A stretch of DNA of 64,000 bases from Podospora pseudoanserina (Eukaryota > Ascomycota > Sordariomycetes > Sordariales > Podosporaceae): assembly GCF_035222485.1 (NCBI RefSeq), contig NC_085920.1, forward strand, positions 1,798,001 through 1,862,000. Reading direction: 5' to 3'. A model generated the notes under the pieces. That model was not told the origin of the DNA and did not search any database. It saw nothing but the letters and a program-made list of their open reading frames with translations. The stretch's first letter is position 1. Each line of letters starts with the position of its first letter. This document shows, one piece after another, positions 10,676 through 23,451 of this stretch. Made by a program: the position numbers and the translations under genes.

Positions 10676-13252
10676 GATTAATTCACGAAGTTCATCGTAG
10701 GATTATTGCCTGAAAAAGAGCAGTCGAGGTAGGCTATGCTTCTTTGTAGGTTGTGCAGGGCGGGAAAAATGCCGTCTTGAAGTGAGAAGCCGGCAGTCAA
10801 TGCACATGTATTAAGGCGTCAGATTTCCAAAGGTTCATAACGTTAAAAGGGGTAGGGAAGGACAAGAAGAAGAGAAACCCGTGCGATGTCTAGCATCATT
10901 CTTTCCCAGTGAAAAATGAGCTTGATAGGTGAAGGCTCTGCTTTAGAAATGGCAGTGGTCATATATAACAACGCAAGGCCTGACCCTTCAGCGCCCATAT
11001 CGTATTTGTGTTCGTGATCAAAATGGGGGTGCTGAAAATTTAGTGGTGTCACTTGCTCAGTGCATGGCCAGTTGATGATATCGAATTTGCCAAGCCATTT
11101 GAGACCGAAGCTCCGGATTCAAATGCGGAAGACCGGCCCCACTTTAAGCCGGGGTTGATCCGGGCCGGGTGACACGTGCCGGAGGTAACCACCCGCGTGG
11201 AATGCGGATGTGGCCCGACTTGCAAATGATGGAAGAAAAATTCTGCTGAGAATATTGCCGAGGTTGGAATTAGCAGCAAATTTCTGGCGCATCACGTGGG
11301 TAAGTGCCGCTTGACAATTCCCGAAGGCAAGTGCGTGGCAGCCCTGCCCTGCCCGTGACGCCGGTTGATTCTCAATGGCAGGAGGAAGGGGCTTTATTTC
11401 AGGCGCATGGAAAGGTACCTTACTTGTCACCAAGATATTGCAAATGAATAACGCGCTCAAGCAGACCAACAATCACCATCTCTCTTCTTTTGCTCTTTTC
11501 GTTCTTAACGTCCATGATTGGCAAGCCACCCCGGCACAGTCAGTCGACGACATCACCCGCTATAAAACCCCTCTCCTGCTAACATCGCCGCCATTTCGGC
11601 CTTCTCATGCCTCCAACTCACCGAGTTCTCAGGCCTGTCTCGACCGACATTCATGTACCGATTGATCTCCCCATAAATATTGTACGTGACACAATGATCG
11701 CAATGATGGTTCCTCAGCAAGTCTGCATGAGATGTGCAGTGTGCACAGCAGTTTACCCCTAATACTTTCCGCAGCTTTCCAGATGCACCACTTTGAAGCG
11801 GCACCAATCTATTCACCTCCCAGTGCCAACAGTGACAGCACAACATATGAGTATCGATATGACGACCTGGTAGATGGTTGATACCCGAAATGGTCTCGAT
11901 TGGTTGACGATGGTGGTTGTAAAGGATGGTTGTGGTAGTGGTAAAGTATCCACTGGATCATACATGTAAGCAAACTTTCTAAAAGACTCGTTGGGAAAGT
12001 TTTGACTGACCAACCCGCAGGACAAGATGTACCGACTGGTCTTTGGAAGGGATCGGTGTAGCGAGCCTCCTGCCATTGATACAACACCAGGTTGTTGGCC
12101 TGCAATGGGCAGATATGACTCCACCACATGGGGATGACATCGACTTTGAGATGGGGTGCGCCCCTGACACTTCCCTGGGGTTCCTCATGTTGAGGATGGT
12201 TTGAGTGAGAACTCATGGCCGCTGTTTTATTGAATGCTGAGTTTGGAGGCGTCTTGGCTACCAGTTTCGGCAGCAAGGTTGTCTCCCAATGCCTCATTCC
12301 CCTTCTTATCAAAAAAACCATGAAAGAGGGGGGGCGGCATCGGAGCCGCCAAGATAGTTGACGATCAGTCTCATGTAGAACTCGTCACTCTAGCCCCAGG
12401 CTGGGATCATTTTGAGCAACGTTGGAAGTCTGCAGAAAATATCTCACCACAATCGGCTCATGCAGTCGTTACAGACTCACTCGACGCTGAAGTTTGCGTC
12501 GGAGGACAATAGCGTCCCTGCCGTGGCAATACGGCCAGGAAAAGGTCGGATGGCATAAATCCCCGGTGAAAGCTTTTTGGTGTGAAACAGTTTTCACATG
12601 GGCTGACCAAAGCTGGTCCCTGATGTGGTATTACGCCGAGCAGCAAAGTGCTCATCCAACCCGAGCGGCGAAGAGGAAGATTCGGGACCGGCCCATATGG
12701 AATTTTCTGTGTCACTATGAGGACAAGTCCTTCCATACCTAGGTATAACAACAACCGGATCTGGACCTAGTCAGCGGTTCGCGCTATGAGCAACGAAGTT
12801 CGGAAGCGAGGGCATGTGAATATGCAACCAGCCTGGAAGAAGGCACCGTTGCCCTGGGTACTGGATGAGGCTCAGTCAGGTGAGACACAAGACCCCTCCT
12901 GTCACTAGCTCTGTGGGAAAAAATAAGGTTGTTTCTTGTAGCTCATGAGGCAAGCGAGATATACCAATGAAAGTACGTTTGTACTCTTGTATGTAACAAC
13001 ACATGGTTGACGAGAGGAAATTAGAGGTGACGATTCCCGCCACGGCTCTGGACCTCAGGGGCTTGGGAGCACCCGACTCCTGGGTACAAGCCACGGCATC
13101 GAGCACAAGACAAAACTTTCTGCTTTTCAAAATCAACGATCGATTTTTTTACGATATTCATCGCTATTTCGATGATCCGTCTGGTACCCTTCGAGACTCG
13201 CAAGACCCAATGGCATGTCGCGTTGCACCAGCTCGTCATCGGACGCACAAAG
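10676..13252. other. No gene supported; scattered short frames
   Basis: There is a TATAAAA at 11561-11567, with an ATG at 11607 opening a 51-codon frame. Minus frames at 11809-12321 and 11813-12127 overlap each other. None has a recognisable domain, and plus and minus readings compete over the same bases. A short multi-exon gene around 11.6-12.3 kb cannot be excluded. Confidence 0.4.
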
Positions 13253-13894
13253 TTAGGCGACCTGTCTTTCCTTTGCACAATGTCTCAAGGACTTGCCACA
13301 AGACTTCCAGTTCGATAGGCGAGATTTTCCGAAAGAAGAAGGGTTCGTCCAAATACAAATCCCCTTGGCGAACACCAAGGCAATTTCTCCCAAGTAGTTC
13401 GATCGTCGGAGCTGTCGTAAAGCCGAATTCATCAATTTTAGCCCCGAGTCGTCCTGCTTCTTACCCTTGCCTTTCTCCTTCTCCCCCTTCTTCTCCTTCT
13501 CTTTCGTCGTCTTCTCCTCACCGCTTGCCTTATCATCAGCGAGATCAGCTTCGTTTACCAATTGTTCCCCTCACAAGCTCAGGTGGGCGTATCCATCATC
13601 AGAGTGAAAGCTTCCTTTTCTCAGCCTGATCACCTGATTATCGTGGTTATGGTCGCTCGACCTTTCTACCGGGTCACTTGTTCCTTCACTGACAACCTTT
13701 GATGTGGTGTCAAGTATCAAGAAATCGAGGCCACGAAATCGAGGCCAAGAAATCGGTGGCGTTGCTTGCAGGTTGAGGTCGTACATGCTTTCTGGCACTA
13801 TGCCTTGCTTGTTTTCACGTGTCAGGACAGTTCTTACGGGAAAAGGGCGGTATGATAAGTTGTTGCCTAGATCGGATGATATCTTGTTTCCCAT
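13253..13894 (-). pseudogene. Remnant of an unidentified lysine-rich protein gene
   Basis: One minus-strand frame runs from an ATG at 13894 to 13253 and is interrupted only by a TGA near 13571. The first half (MGNKISSDLGNNLSYRPFPV) looks protein-like. After the stop the same frame continues with a strongly charged Lys/Glu repeat (EEKTTKEKEKKGEKEKGKGK). The stop follows CTT and would be an Arg codon with a single C-to-T change. A missed intron is possible, but I saw no matching splice pair. No domain recognised. Confidence 0.3.
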
Positions 13895-14061
13895 TATATA
13901 ACCGATGTATTGTAAAATACCCTTCTATTTCCTTAATAGCCACCTGTCCTAGTCCCGAGATATTTCCCGTCGTGTACTGGGTATCGAAATAGCCCTCGTC
14001 ATGCCCATCCTTGTCGTCGTCCGCGCCAAATCATACCGACATAGTATCATCATACTCACAA

Positions 14062-14862
14062 TTACATAGCGCCCATCACGCCAGCAACACCAGCCGCAGC
14101 GGCCACCACAGCAACCATATACCCAGTCTCCCTGGCAGCGCCCGCAGTACTGACGCTCGTCGACGTCCCCGTCTCATCGGCAGGTTCCTCAGTTTCAGTC
14201 TCCTCAGCAGGTATCCCTGTCCCTGTCGTCGAAGCCTCCGTCTCAATGGGAACAGTGCGTGTCCGTGTGATAATCTCCGTGGGGGGCTCCGTGGCGGTGA
14301 TCCCCACCGCAAGGCTGTGCGCCTTGACACAATCTTCTTCATTGTCAATGAACGCCAACCAAAGCAGACCCACCTCCTGGGGCCACTTCAGCGAACATGT
14401 CTGCGCAGCCTCGGACACAACAGGACGGAGCGAAGAATACCAGGAAAGAACCGATGTTCGGTAACTATCGTATTCTTCGCTGCCGATGACAGTTGCAGGG
14501 GGGTAATAAGTGGTGGCAGTCCTGGTCCTGTCTTCATCAAAGGCGCTAGAGCAAACCGATGATATATCTGCAGCGTCGTCGATTAGAGAGCCCAGGGGGG
14601 CTGTCGCGGTTTTGATACGTTCTAACTGCTGGCTCAATTCGTACTCGAGGACTTCCGGGGGCGGGGTGGGGGCGCTGCTGCTGAGGGAGATGAGGGTGCT
14701 GATGCAGGCGTCCACTGTGCGGGTTCTAAAAACGGACCCCGTGGAGGTTGGGATGCTGTCTTGGAGCTGACGGGCGCGGAGGATGGCGTTGATGGGATCC
14801 ATGGCGGCGGTGACGGATGATGCTCCCGCCAGGACGGTGAGGATGGTGTTGCGATACATCAT
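14062..14862 (-). CDS. Secreted, probably GPI-anchored Thr/Ser-rich protein
   Basis: A single-exon frame encodes 266 aa from the double ATG at 14862. I prefer this start to upstream ATGs because it places a signal peptide at the very N-terminus (MMYRNTILTVLAGASSVTAA). The mature part has four cysteines (VDACIS, SSVCSS, QTCSL, EEDCVK) and a helical region. A Thr/Glu/Ser-rich linker (ETEASTTGTGIPAEETETEE) follows, and a C-terminal hydrophobic segment (GYMVAVVAAAAGVAGVMGAM) comes after small residues. That pattern fits GPI attachment at the plasma membrane or cell wall. Four-cysteine proteins of this design are common and mostly uncharacterised in Sordariomycetes. No enzymatic domain is recognised. 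Confidence 0.75.
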   Translation of the reverse strand: MMYRNTILTVLAGASSVTAAMDPINAILRARQLQDSIPTSTGSVFRTRTVDACISTLISLSSSAPTPPPEVLEYELSQQLERIKTATAPLGSLIDDAADISSVCSSAFDEDRTRTATTYYPPATVIGSEEYDSYRTSVLSWYSSLRPVVSEAAQTCSLKWPQEVGLLWLAFIDNEEDCVKAHSLAVGITATEPPTEIITRTRTVPIETEASTTGTGIPAEETETEEPADETGTSTSVSTAGAARETGYMVAVVAAAAGVAGVMGAM

Positions 14863-16308
14863 GGTGGGATTTGTTGTCCAACAATGAGATACTGATGATA
14901 CGGAGTATTTTCGAACTGTCGGTCGGCAAGCTGAGGGATGTTTGTTGTCTTTAATAATGACGACGGGAACTTGTGTCAAGAGGCTGAGCCGTGCAGCAAG
15001 GATCTGCGATGCTACTTTACCCGGGAAAACGGAAACTCGTACTTTTTTGGCAGTTGCAGTGGCGACCAGAAATGGCGAACGCTCAAAAGATTGATTGGAG
15101 GGGAAGCCTCGCAATGTTTCCGAGATTGACGTTAGGTGAAAGAAAAGTCTGTTGGGTGGGAATCAATGGAAAGAAACAACGCGTTCAATGGGGCGGTGTT
15201 TCCTGGGCAGAGCCAAAGTGGCCTAGTTGCAAGACACGTACCCGGCCCAATATCGAGGTGAGATCCACGTGGTGCCTACAAACTCAACCTCAGTCTGTGC
15301 ATTTGTTTGTTCATTGTACCCGACAGCTATGAAGCCTGTGGCCGTGCTCTATCAAGATTGACGTGTGGTGTTTAGGCTATTTGTGCAGAGGACAGTGTAC
15401 GCCGCCAGATCTTTGCGGCGCAGGGCATGATGACGTCCTGAGGATTATAACAGGTTCTAGAATGGTTCTTACCTATGGTTAGAGCGTTGTCCTTTGGCCT
15501 CTCGGCGTGTGGTAGCAAGACGGACAACCTAAGCCCATATCCATGTTGCGCTTAAGCTTGGTGTATGGCATCAATTTGTGAAATCAATCCATAGAATAAG
15601 TGCACAATCACCTTCATAAGGTGCTTGAAGGCTCAACTCTCAACGCATAGACCAAGCAAGATATCTGGACCTCTATTGTTAGAGAGGCCTAGTAACACAA
15701 AAGCATGGGTGTTGTCGACGCTGCAAGGCCATCCGCATCCATGAATGCTGTTATTCAGTAAATTGTCCACCCAAAGTACCTAAGTGAGTAGGCACGATCT
15801 CACTCACTCCACAAGAAATACGTAAGATAGTATTTGCTCGGATCCTTCTATCTTCATCCATGGTTCCTAGAAGGGTCAATGATGCATCAAACCGCCCCTC
15901 GTATATCCGATCTGATCACAGATTGACATTGGTGACAGGAGGTGGACAGGAACGGCAGGTATGCATAACAGTTCACGCGAGGCGTGTTCGGGTTACAGCA
16001 GTGCTGCTTTCTATCCCCTTTTCACCAACAAGCTCATAAGCATGCAGCCAACGGCAATAGGCCTGGCGCTGTTTGGTCAGCGGTGGTTATCAGCTCCTGC
16101 AGCCCTGTGACATGCACCATGCAATGATCCAACGACATAGGTAGGAGCCAATAACATGAAATCGAGATGACAAATCAGGCCATGGGCTGGGATGTTCTCC
16201 TAGTATAAGATTATGGCAGTTAACGATACTTTCTGAGAACGTCCCTATTTTTGAAACAGAACCGTCACAAAGCACAAAGATCCTGCCCCCCCCTACCTAC
16301 CGAACAAG
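14863..16308. other. Intergenic, nothing recognised
   Basis: About 1.4 kb lies between the divergent secreted-protein and GST genes. I see no coding frame with motifs. It presumably carries both promoters. Confidence 0.5.
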
Positions 16309-17148
16309 ATGACAGCTACTCTCAACCCTCCTAAACCCATCCGTGTATGGCTCACCCGTAAGTACCTCTCTAGCCACCGAACATTAGGATTGAGATGAGA
16401 AGCGCCGCTCAAATCCACATTAGCACCGGGCCCCAATGGCTGGAAAACCATTTTCCTCCTTGAGGAACTCTCCCTTAACTACGAGTTCAAATCGTTCCGC
16501 TTCGATGACGTGAAGAAACCCCCTTTCATAGACATCAACCCCAACGGCCGCATCCCGGCCATCGAAGACCCCAACACCGGTCTCACCCTTTGGGAGTCGG
16601 GAGCCATCAACCAGTACCTCATCGAGCAATACGACACGGAGAAGCGTCTCACATTTGACGATGTCATCAACCGCAACCTCTGCAACCAGTTCCTCCAGTT
16701 CCAGATGAGCGGCCAAGGACCCTATTACGGTCAGTGCGGCTGGTTCCAGCATTTACATGCTGAGAAGATCCAGTCGGCTATTGATAGGTATTCCAATGAG
16801 ATCAAGCGTGTGCTGGGGGTGTTAGAGATTGTTTTGTCGAAGAAAGGGGAGTATGAGCAGTGGCTAGTCGGGGACAAGATGACGTATGCTGATATGGCGT
16901 TTGTGCCTTGGAATTTTCGGTTGAGCGAGGTGCTGATGCAGTTGTGGGATGAGGTCTTCGAGGGAACACCGCGTGTTCGGGCCTGGCATGAAAAGATGGT
17001 CGAGCTGCCGAGTTGGAAGAGGGCTATGGAACATCGTGCGAGACTCATGGATGAGCAAGGGCTGCAGTGGAATGGTGTGCCGAAGGGGATCGAGACATTT
17101 ACTGAGTACGAGGAGAAGATTGAGAAGGGGGAGATGAAGTATGACTAG
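16309..17148 (+). CDS. URE2-like glutathione S-transferase
   Basis: Exons 16309-16357 and 16424-17148 encode 257 aa. The short first exon gives MTATLNPPKPIRVWLT, and the intron (GTAAGT..ATTAG) joins it to PPGPNGWKTIFLLEEL, the N-terminal thioredoxin-fold start of URE2-type GSTs. INPNGRIPAIEDP and LWESGAINQYLIEQY mark the glutathione site (about residues 60-95). The C-terminal all-helical domain follows, with WLVGDKMTYADMAFVPW. The family conjugates glutathione to electrophiles or reduces peroxides in the cytosol. Yeast Ure2 is also a nitrogen regulator, but that role depends on a prion domain absent here. Length and motifs are normal. Confidence 0.9.
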
Positions 17149-17724
17149 GCGTTCTGGTAGACCTTGGTAGATGTGGCATATGGACAGTCCTGCTGTTTGG
17201 TGAATATTTCCCTTTCTGGTATAACTAGTCACGAAGTTTCAGCTCTGATGAACGTTGCTTCTTTTCAGATAGTGCTGATAGTGTCGCCTGACTTCATCTC
17301 CCAATGACTTGAAAGTTTTCTGTCAACATATCAGAGTCGTCGTGCCCGTCGGCAAAGGTCCCTTGAACCTGCACCACCTACCCACCTACCGCCGCCACGG
17401 CATTGAGCGTTCAAGCCCCAGACAACGCGACCTTGAATGCGCGATGTGGGGTTTGCTTGAAGTTGGATCTGTGGGGGAGGGGCAGTGGGGTTGAAGTGGC
17501 TCCACTTTATTTTGTGTGTCAGTTGATTGGATCCGTTGTCGGAGCTGCCGTTGATGTCCCGCACCTCCAATTGAGTCACTTGTCTTGACTGCAGAAAAAA
17601 AACTTCGTCATACGTGAGCTGGAATTGTTGCTATATCTACCAGCATACCTTCTTCATTCCGTTTTAAAACAGCTTTGACTTTGGAAATTAGATAAAACCG
17701 CAAACCAAATCCCTAGCTTCGACA

Positions 17725-20700
17725 ATGAGCCCATTACCAGACCCCACCATCGACCTTGACTGGTCAGGGTACGTTGGTTCGATCCAGGAGCACTTCCGCG
17801 CGCAAGCCGAAGCTCACCCCGACCGCACTTGCGTTGTCGAGACCAAGTCCTCCACCACCCCCGAGAGACGATTCACCTATCGCCAGATTTATGAGGCCTC
17901 AAACACACTAGCATGGCACCTCCACAATGCCGGCGTTACCAATGGGGACGTTGTCATGATTTGGGCCCATCGATCAGTAGACTTGGTCGTGGCCCTGATG
18001 GGTATTTTGGTGGGTGCCTGTCTTTGTGATCCTTGCCTTCGTTTCGACTACTGTGTTGTATGGCTTCCTAACTGTTGCTCTCCGCTCAGGCTTCCGGCGC
18101 GACAATGACTGTCCTTGATCCTGCCTACCCTCCAGCGAGACAGAAGATCTACCTCGAGGTTTCTCAGCCCCGCGCCCTGCTGAGAATTGGGCGTGCCACA
18201 GATGAGAACGGCCCCTTGGCCCCATTGGTACAACAGTACATTGATGATGAGCTCCAGCTCAAGGCCGAGGTCCCCGACCTCAGACTCCGTGATGACGGCT
18301 TCTTATACGGCGGTGAAGTGGACGGCAAGGACATCTTTGCCAGCGTCAGAGGATCCGTCTCTGCGCCACCAGACGTCCTGGTAGGACCTGACTCCAACCC
18401 CACACTCTCCTTCACTTCTGGCAGTGAAGGTAGACCCAAGGGTGTTTTGGGTAGGCATTTCAGCTTGGTCAAGTACTTTGGCTGGATGGCCGAGCGGTTT
18501 AACCTCTCCTCGGAGAGCAAATACACTCTGCTTTCCGGCATTGCTCACGATCCGGTCCAGCGCGACATCTTCACTCCCCTTTTCCTCGGCGCACAGCTCC
18601 TGGTGCCATCAAGAGAAGACATCCAGCACGAGAAGCTGGCCGAATGGATGCGCGAACACAAGCCTACCGTCACCCATCTTACCCCTGCCATGGGTCAGAT
18701 TCTGGTAGGTGGAGCATCGGCTGAGTTCCCCAGCCTCGAGAACGTCTTCTTTGTCGGTGACGTTCTCACCACTAGGGACTGCCGCGCCCTCAGAAAGCTG
18801 GCCATCAATGCCAACATCATTAACATGTACGGCACAACTGAGACGCAAAGAGCTGTCAGTTACTACGAAATTCCCAGCCGTGCCAGGGAGCCTGACTATC
18901 TGGACAAGCTCAAGGATATTGTTCCGGCTGGTACCGGTATGCAAAATGTCCAGTTGCTAGTTGTCAACCGCGAAAACAGAGCGGAGCAATGCAAGGTGGG
19001 CGAGGTTGGCGAGATCTTTGTCCGTGCGGCGGGCCTTGCCGAGTAAGTCACACAGTTGGTTGTGTTTTGCGTCGCTTTACTGACTTTCATGCACAGGGGC
19101 TACCTCGGTGACCCGGCGCTCAACGAGCAGAAGTTCTTGATGAACTGGTTCGTTGACAACGAGAAGTGGGTTGAGGCTGATGCCAAGGCCAGCAAGAACG
19201 AACCATGGAGAAAGTATTACAAGGGGCCAAGGGACAGATTGTACCGCACCGGTGATCTGGGTCGTTACCTCGAATCTGGCGATGTCGAGTGCGTCGGGCG
19301 TGCTGACGACCAAGTCAAGATTCGCGGCTTCCGTATCGAACTGAACGATATCGACAGCAACTTGAGCCAAAACCCACTCATCCGCGACTGCAAAACTCTC
19401 GTTCGGAGAGATCGTAACGAGGAGCCCACGCTTGTCAGCTACATTGTTCCTGAGAGCAAGGAGTGGGCTCGCTGGCTCCATGACCGGGGATTGGCTGATG
19501 TTGAGGATGAGGGTGTGGAGATGGGTCCCGTCACAGTCTACTTGAAGAAGTACAGACGGATGCAAACGGAGGTTCGCGACCATTTGTCCACACGACTCCC
19601 GACATACGCTGTCCCAACCATCTACATTGTTCTCAGCAAGCTTCCGCTGAACCCCAATGGCAAGGTTGACAAGCCCAACCTTCCTTTCCCCGATATTGCT
19701 GAACTTGTTGAGGACGCTTCTGAGGATGATCTCCAGAACTGGGAGTCGCTCACTGAGACCGAAAGGACTGTGGCACAGTTCTGGGCCGACCTCATCCGTG
19801 GCTTGAACCCCAAGGCTATCAAGAGAGAAAACGGGTTCTTCGACCTCGGTGGTCACAGTTTGCTGGCTCAGCAGTTTCTGCTCAACGTGCGCAAGGGTCT
19901 CAACGCCGATGTGTCGATCAACACACTCTACGAACACCCTAGCCTTGCAGGATTCAGTGCTCAGATCGACAAGCTCCTTTCTAACGAGGCCGGCAGTGTA
20001 ACAGCTGAAGCTGGAGAGGCCGCTTATTCCAAGTCTTTGGACGAGCTTCTGCAGCAGCTTCCTGCCAAGTACCAGTCGGCTGACCGTGCAGCGCTTGACT
20101 CTGCAGAGCAGTTGACGATCTTCCTGACTGGTGCCACCGGCTTCTTGGGCTCATACCTTGTCCAAGAAATCCTTAGCCGTACCGTCAAGACCGTCAAGCT
20201 CATTGCTCATGTTCGTGGCGCCAAGGAATCTTCGGCGGCTCTTGTCAGACTTCAGCGGTCTCTGCAGGGGTATGGCCTGTGGAAGGATGAGTGGACCGGG
20301 AGGCTGAGTGCGGTCGTGGGTGACCTGTCTCAACCCCAGCTTGGCATTGACGATGCCACCTGGAAGACCCTGGCGGACGAGGCTGATGTCGTCATTCACA
20401 ACGGCGCCACTGTCCATTGGGTTAAGAGATACCAAGACATGATGGCGGCCAACGTTTTGTCGACCATTGATGCCATGAAACTTTGCAATGAGGGCAAGCC
20501 TAAGGTCTTCTCTTTTGTCAGCTCCACCAGTGTGCTTGACACAGACTACTACATCAAGCTGTCCGAGGACTCCACCAGGACTGGCCAGGGTGCCATCTTG
20601 GAAAGCGATGACATGAATGGCAGCAGCACTGGGCTAGGCACTGGCTATGGTCAATCCAAGTGGGTGTCTGAGCAGCTTGTTCGTGAAGCAGGCAGACGCG

Positions 20701-21392
20701 GTCTCGTCGGTTCGGTTGTCCGTCCTGGCTACATCCTCGGAGATTCAGAGACTGGTGTTTGCAACGTGGACGATTTCTTGATCCGCATGCTGAAGGGCTG
20801 CATCCAGCTGCAGTCGCGCCCACACATCATCAACACCGTCAACGCCGTCCCTGTCAACCACGTTGCGCGTGTGGTGGTCGCCTCTGCCCTGAACCCTCTT
20901 ACCGGTGACGCGGATGGCAATGTCCATGTTGTCCATGTCACTGCGCATCCCCGTTACCGCATGAACGAGTATCTTGCTTCTCTTGAGTTTTACGGCTACA
21001 ATGCGCCAGAAATCACCTACGAGGACTGGAAGCAAAAGCTCGAACAGTTCGTCAGCGCTGGTTCGCTTGAGAAGGATTCGGAGCAGCATGCTCTGATGCC
21101 CCTGTTCCATTTCTGCATGAATGACCTGCCCGCCAACACCCGTGCCCCCGAGATGGACGACAGGAACGCTGTTGCTATTCTTAAGGCTGATGCTGACAAG
21201 TGGACCGATGTTGATGACAGCACTGGCCATGGTGTCAACAGGGATGATGTTGGCAAGTACCTCAGCTATTTGTCTGCGATCAAGTTTATTGGGCTTCCTA
21301 CTGAGAGGGGTAGGCCACTGCCCAAGCTCAAGCAGGAGACTCTGGAGTCTTTGGCTGTGGGCGCTGCTGGTGGTCGTGGAGCCGCTCACTAA
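17725..21392 (+). CDS. LYS2: L-aminoadipate-semialdehyde dehydrogenase (alpha-aminoadipate reductase)
   Basis: Exons 17725-18009, 18090-19042 and 19097-21392 encode 1177 aa, the usual size in filamentous fungi. The layout is adenylation, carrier, reductase. The A domain has SFTSGSEGRPKGV and NMYGTTETQ, ending with PLNPNGKVDKP. The carrier has FFDLGGHSLL with the phosphopantetheine Ser at about residue 667. The NADPH-binding [12 protein letters not shown] starts at about 757, and YGQSKW is the reductase Tyr/Lys pair. The enzyme activates and reduces alpha-aminoadipate to its semialdehyde in fungal lysine synthesis, in the cytosol, after activation by a Lys5-type phosphopantetheinyl transferase. 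Both introns keep frame, one splitting the Glu of AEGYLGDP. An NRPS-like reductase of other function is possible, but the architecture and the GSEGRPKG variant point to LYS2. Confidence 0.93.
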
Positions 21393-21646
21393 TTATCATC
21401 TACAAATTCCTGTTTTGTTTAACATTTCGATTTTGGGCATAGAGAAAAGGTCCATTACATGTAATCGGGCAAAGGTGTGGGTACATATGAGACGAGATTA
21501 AAATATGTAGAGATGAGGAATGATACAAGCGCTGTTTTCTTCATGAAATTCGGTTCACTTTGTGCTGTTTGATGGACTTGATATGCTTCGGCATATCAAG
21601 AAATCTTTCATCTTGATGATATCCCATCAATATCATTCCACACCCT

Positions 21647-21702
21647 CACCCCATCACTCTCACCCCATCACTCTCATCCCATCACTCTCATCTCATAACT
21701 CT
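21647..21702. repeat. 14-bp minisatellite, 4 copies
   Basis: Four adjacent 14-bp units begin with caccccatcactct, twice perfectly, followed by two variants (catcccatcactct, catctcataactct). It lies about 250 bp beyond the LYS2 stop in an AC/T-rich intergenic stretch. Confidence 0.9.
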
Positions 21703-22087
21703 CATCCATTTACTTATCACATCGCTCACGTCCGAACACTTGGCTTCGCGTTGCTCAGTTCATCCCTGAACTTAGCGCTCATCTTACGCGCGTTTCTGAT
21801 CCCATTACCCTTGACTCACCATCAATATCTCATCACTTTCAGTCACAGCTATATCTCATCGCTCGGGTTGTTACTTTTGACACCATTGATCTCAGACTAC
21901 AACCACGTGTACGGGCTGAAACGTCTTGCATTAACTATTACCAACCCAATATCTTAACATTCATGGAACAGAGTTCGTTCTGAATTTTCTTCGAAAATCC
22001 GTTTGTACAAACCTCATTCCTCGATATCCCAATTGAGATACCTCACCCATACACCACTTGATTCAGTTGGATGCTCACACACGACGA

Positions 22088-23451
22088 TTAGAACTTGTCC
22101 CAGTTCTTGTCAAACACCTTCAGCGTAGCCTCAGCAACCTTATCACCGAGCTTCAAACCCTCCGTGCCAGCAAACTTGAAGTGAATCTATCACCAAAAGG
22201 TCAGTCAGCCCCATCCATCAAAAAACAATCCTGGTTCCGGGAAACTTACACCACCAAACTGTCTGCTGATACTGTTCTCCTCATTCGCAAACTGCACACT
22301 CGTGTACCGCCTTGTAATCACACCCCTATTATCTAGAGTAACATTGCTACTCCACGTGGCATCGATCCTGTCCCCCTTATTCCACGCCTTGATCACATGC
22401 GCCGCGGCGCTCCCAAAAGTAGAGTGGGTAGATACATAGTCCGGGTGGGAAGGAGTAGGTCTCAAGAGGGGAACCCAGTTGGTATCAGTCTCGTTCCTCC
22501 CCGACTTGAGCCAAACATCAGGGTAGTGGACGGCCGTGACCGGACGCCAGCCTTGGTAGGCGTACTTGACGTCCCAGGAGGCGAAGCCGGCGTTGGCGAT
22601 GGCGTAGTTGAGCTGGGCGTAGAACTTGGCCGACTCGAGGGGTTTCTTGTCGAGCTTGGAGCCGACGATGGCGCCGGCGAAGCGGTTCCAGCCCGTGACG
22701 GAGGACTCGCGCCAGAAGTAGGCCGTGTCGGTATCGTAGGCAGAGCGGTTGGCGGAATTGACAGCGCCGACGGACTTGACGAACAAAAAGTCGGCTTCGT
22801 ATTCGGCCGAGTCGGTCTTGGGAGGGGGAGGGGAGCGGAAGCGGGTGATGTCGCCCAGGGCGGCAAATGGGCGGGTGAAGCGGGCTTGGGGGGTGTCTGG
22901 GAGGGGAGCGCCGCCGGGGGTGGGCTGGTAGACTCCGGGCTGCTTCGGGCCGAAGGTGAAGTCGACAAAGTTGACGAGATTGTCGTCGGCGCGAGCCTTT
23001 GCTACCTTGGCGGCGGCAGCTTGGCCGATCTTGGCGGCTTGCTTGCCCTTGCTGGAGTTGGGGTCGAGACCGATGATGGGGATGACGGCGCGGAGAGCGG
23101 CGTCAACGGGGGCGTACTGGCGGGAGCCATGGTAGACCCAGAGGATGGCGTCGTGGGCGGCGTGGGAGATGGCGAGCTGTTGGAACTCGAGACTCTCACG
23201 CTTGGAGTTCACGGCTGCTTCGTAGACGGCACCCTGGACGACGGCTGTGTACCAACCAGAGGGAGGGGAAGAAAGACCACCGGTGGCATTAACTACCACG
23301 GCGGACTGGTCAACCCTAGAAGAGATGTCAGACTGTAATCAATTACCATCCCAGAGGGTGAGATATCGTACCAGTAGTAGACAATATCCGTCGGAAAAGC
23401 CGCATTGACAACACCCACGACCGCGGCAACGGTCCCGAGGGAGAACTTCAT
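22088..23451 (-). CDS. Secreted vanadium-haloperoxidase/PAP2-superfamily protein
   Basis: Minus-strand exons 23451-23372, 23315-22250 and 22186-22088 encode 414 aa. The start is fixed by a signal peptide (MKFSLGTVAAVVGVVNA). Introns of 56 and 63 bp keep phase; the last one restores SRQFGG-IHFKFAG, a conserved core. The vanadate/phosphate-binding set is visible: KYAYQGWRPVTAVHY (Lys and Arg), TPSHPDYVSTHSTFGSAAAH, and SRQFGGIHF. These match the fungal haloperoxidase-like branch of the PAP2 acid phosphatase superfamily. Members bind vanadate and oxidise halides, or act as phosphatases. Which applies cannot be told from sequence. It is probably extracellular. A long open frame on the opposite strand is a composition shadow. 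Confidence 0.85.

Noticed and set aside
11375-12321. Competing short frames on both strands, one behind a TATAAAA at 11561
   Set aside because: No reading shows motifs or splice sites consistent enough to call a gene. Kept only as an unresolved region.
13003-13629. 208-aa plus-strand open frame
   Set aside because: Its Ser/Pro-rich half is the complement of the Lys/Glu repeat of the minus-strand remnant. No domain or signal seen.
19077-19937. 286-aa minus-strand open frame
   Set aside because: It lies opposite the conserved A and carrier domains of LYS2 and has no recognisable domain.
22397-23338. 313-aa plus-strand open frame
   Set aside because: It is antisense to the haloperoxidase-like gene, which has a signal peptide, in-phase introns and active-site motifs. 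The frame is Gly/Val/Arg-rich with no domain, a GC-content shadow.
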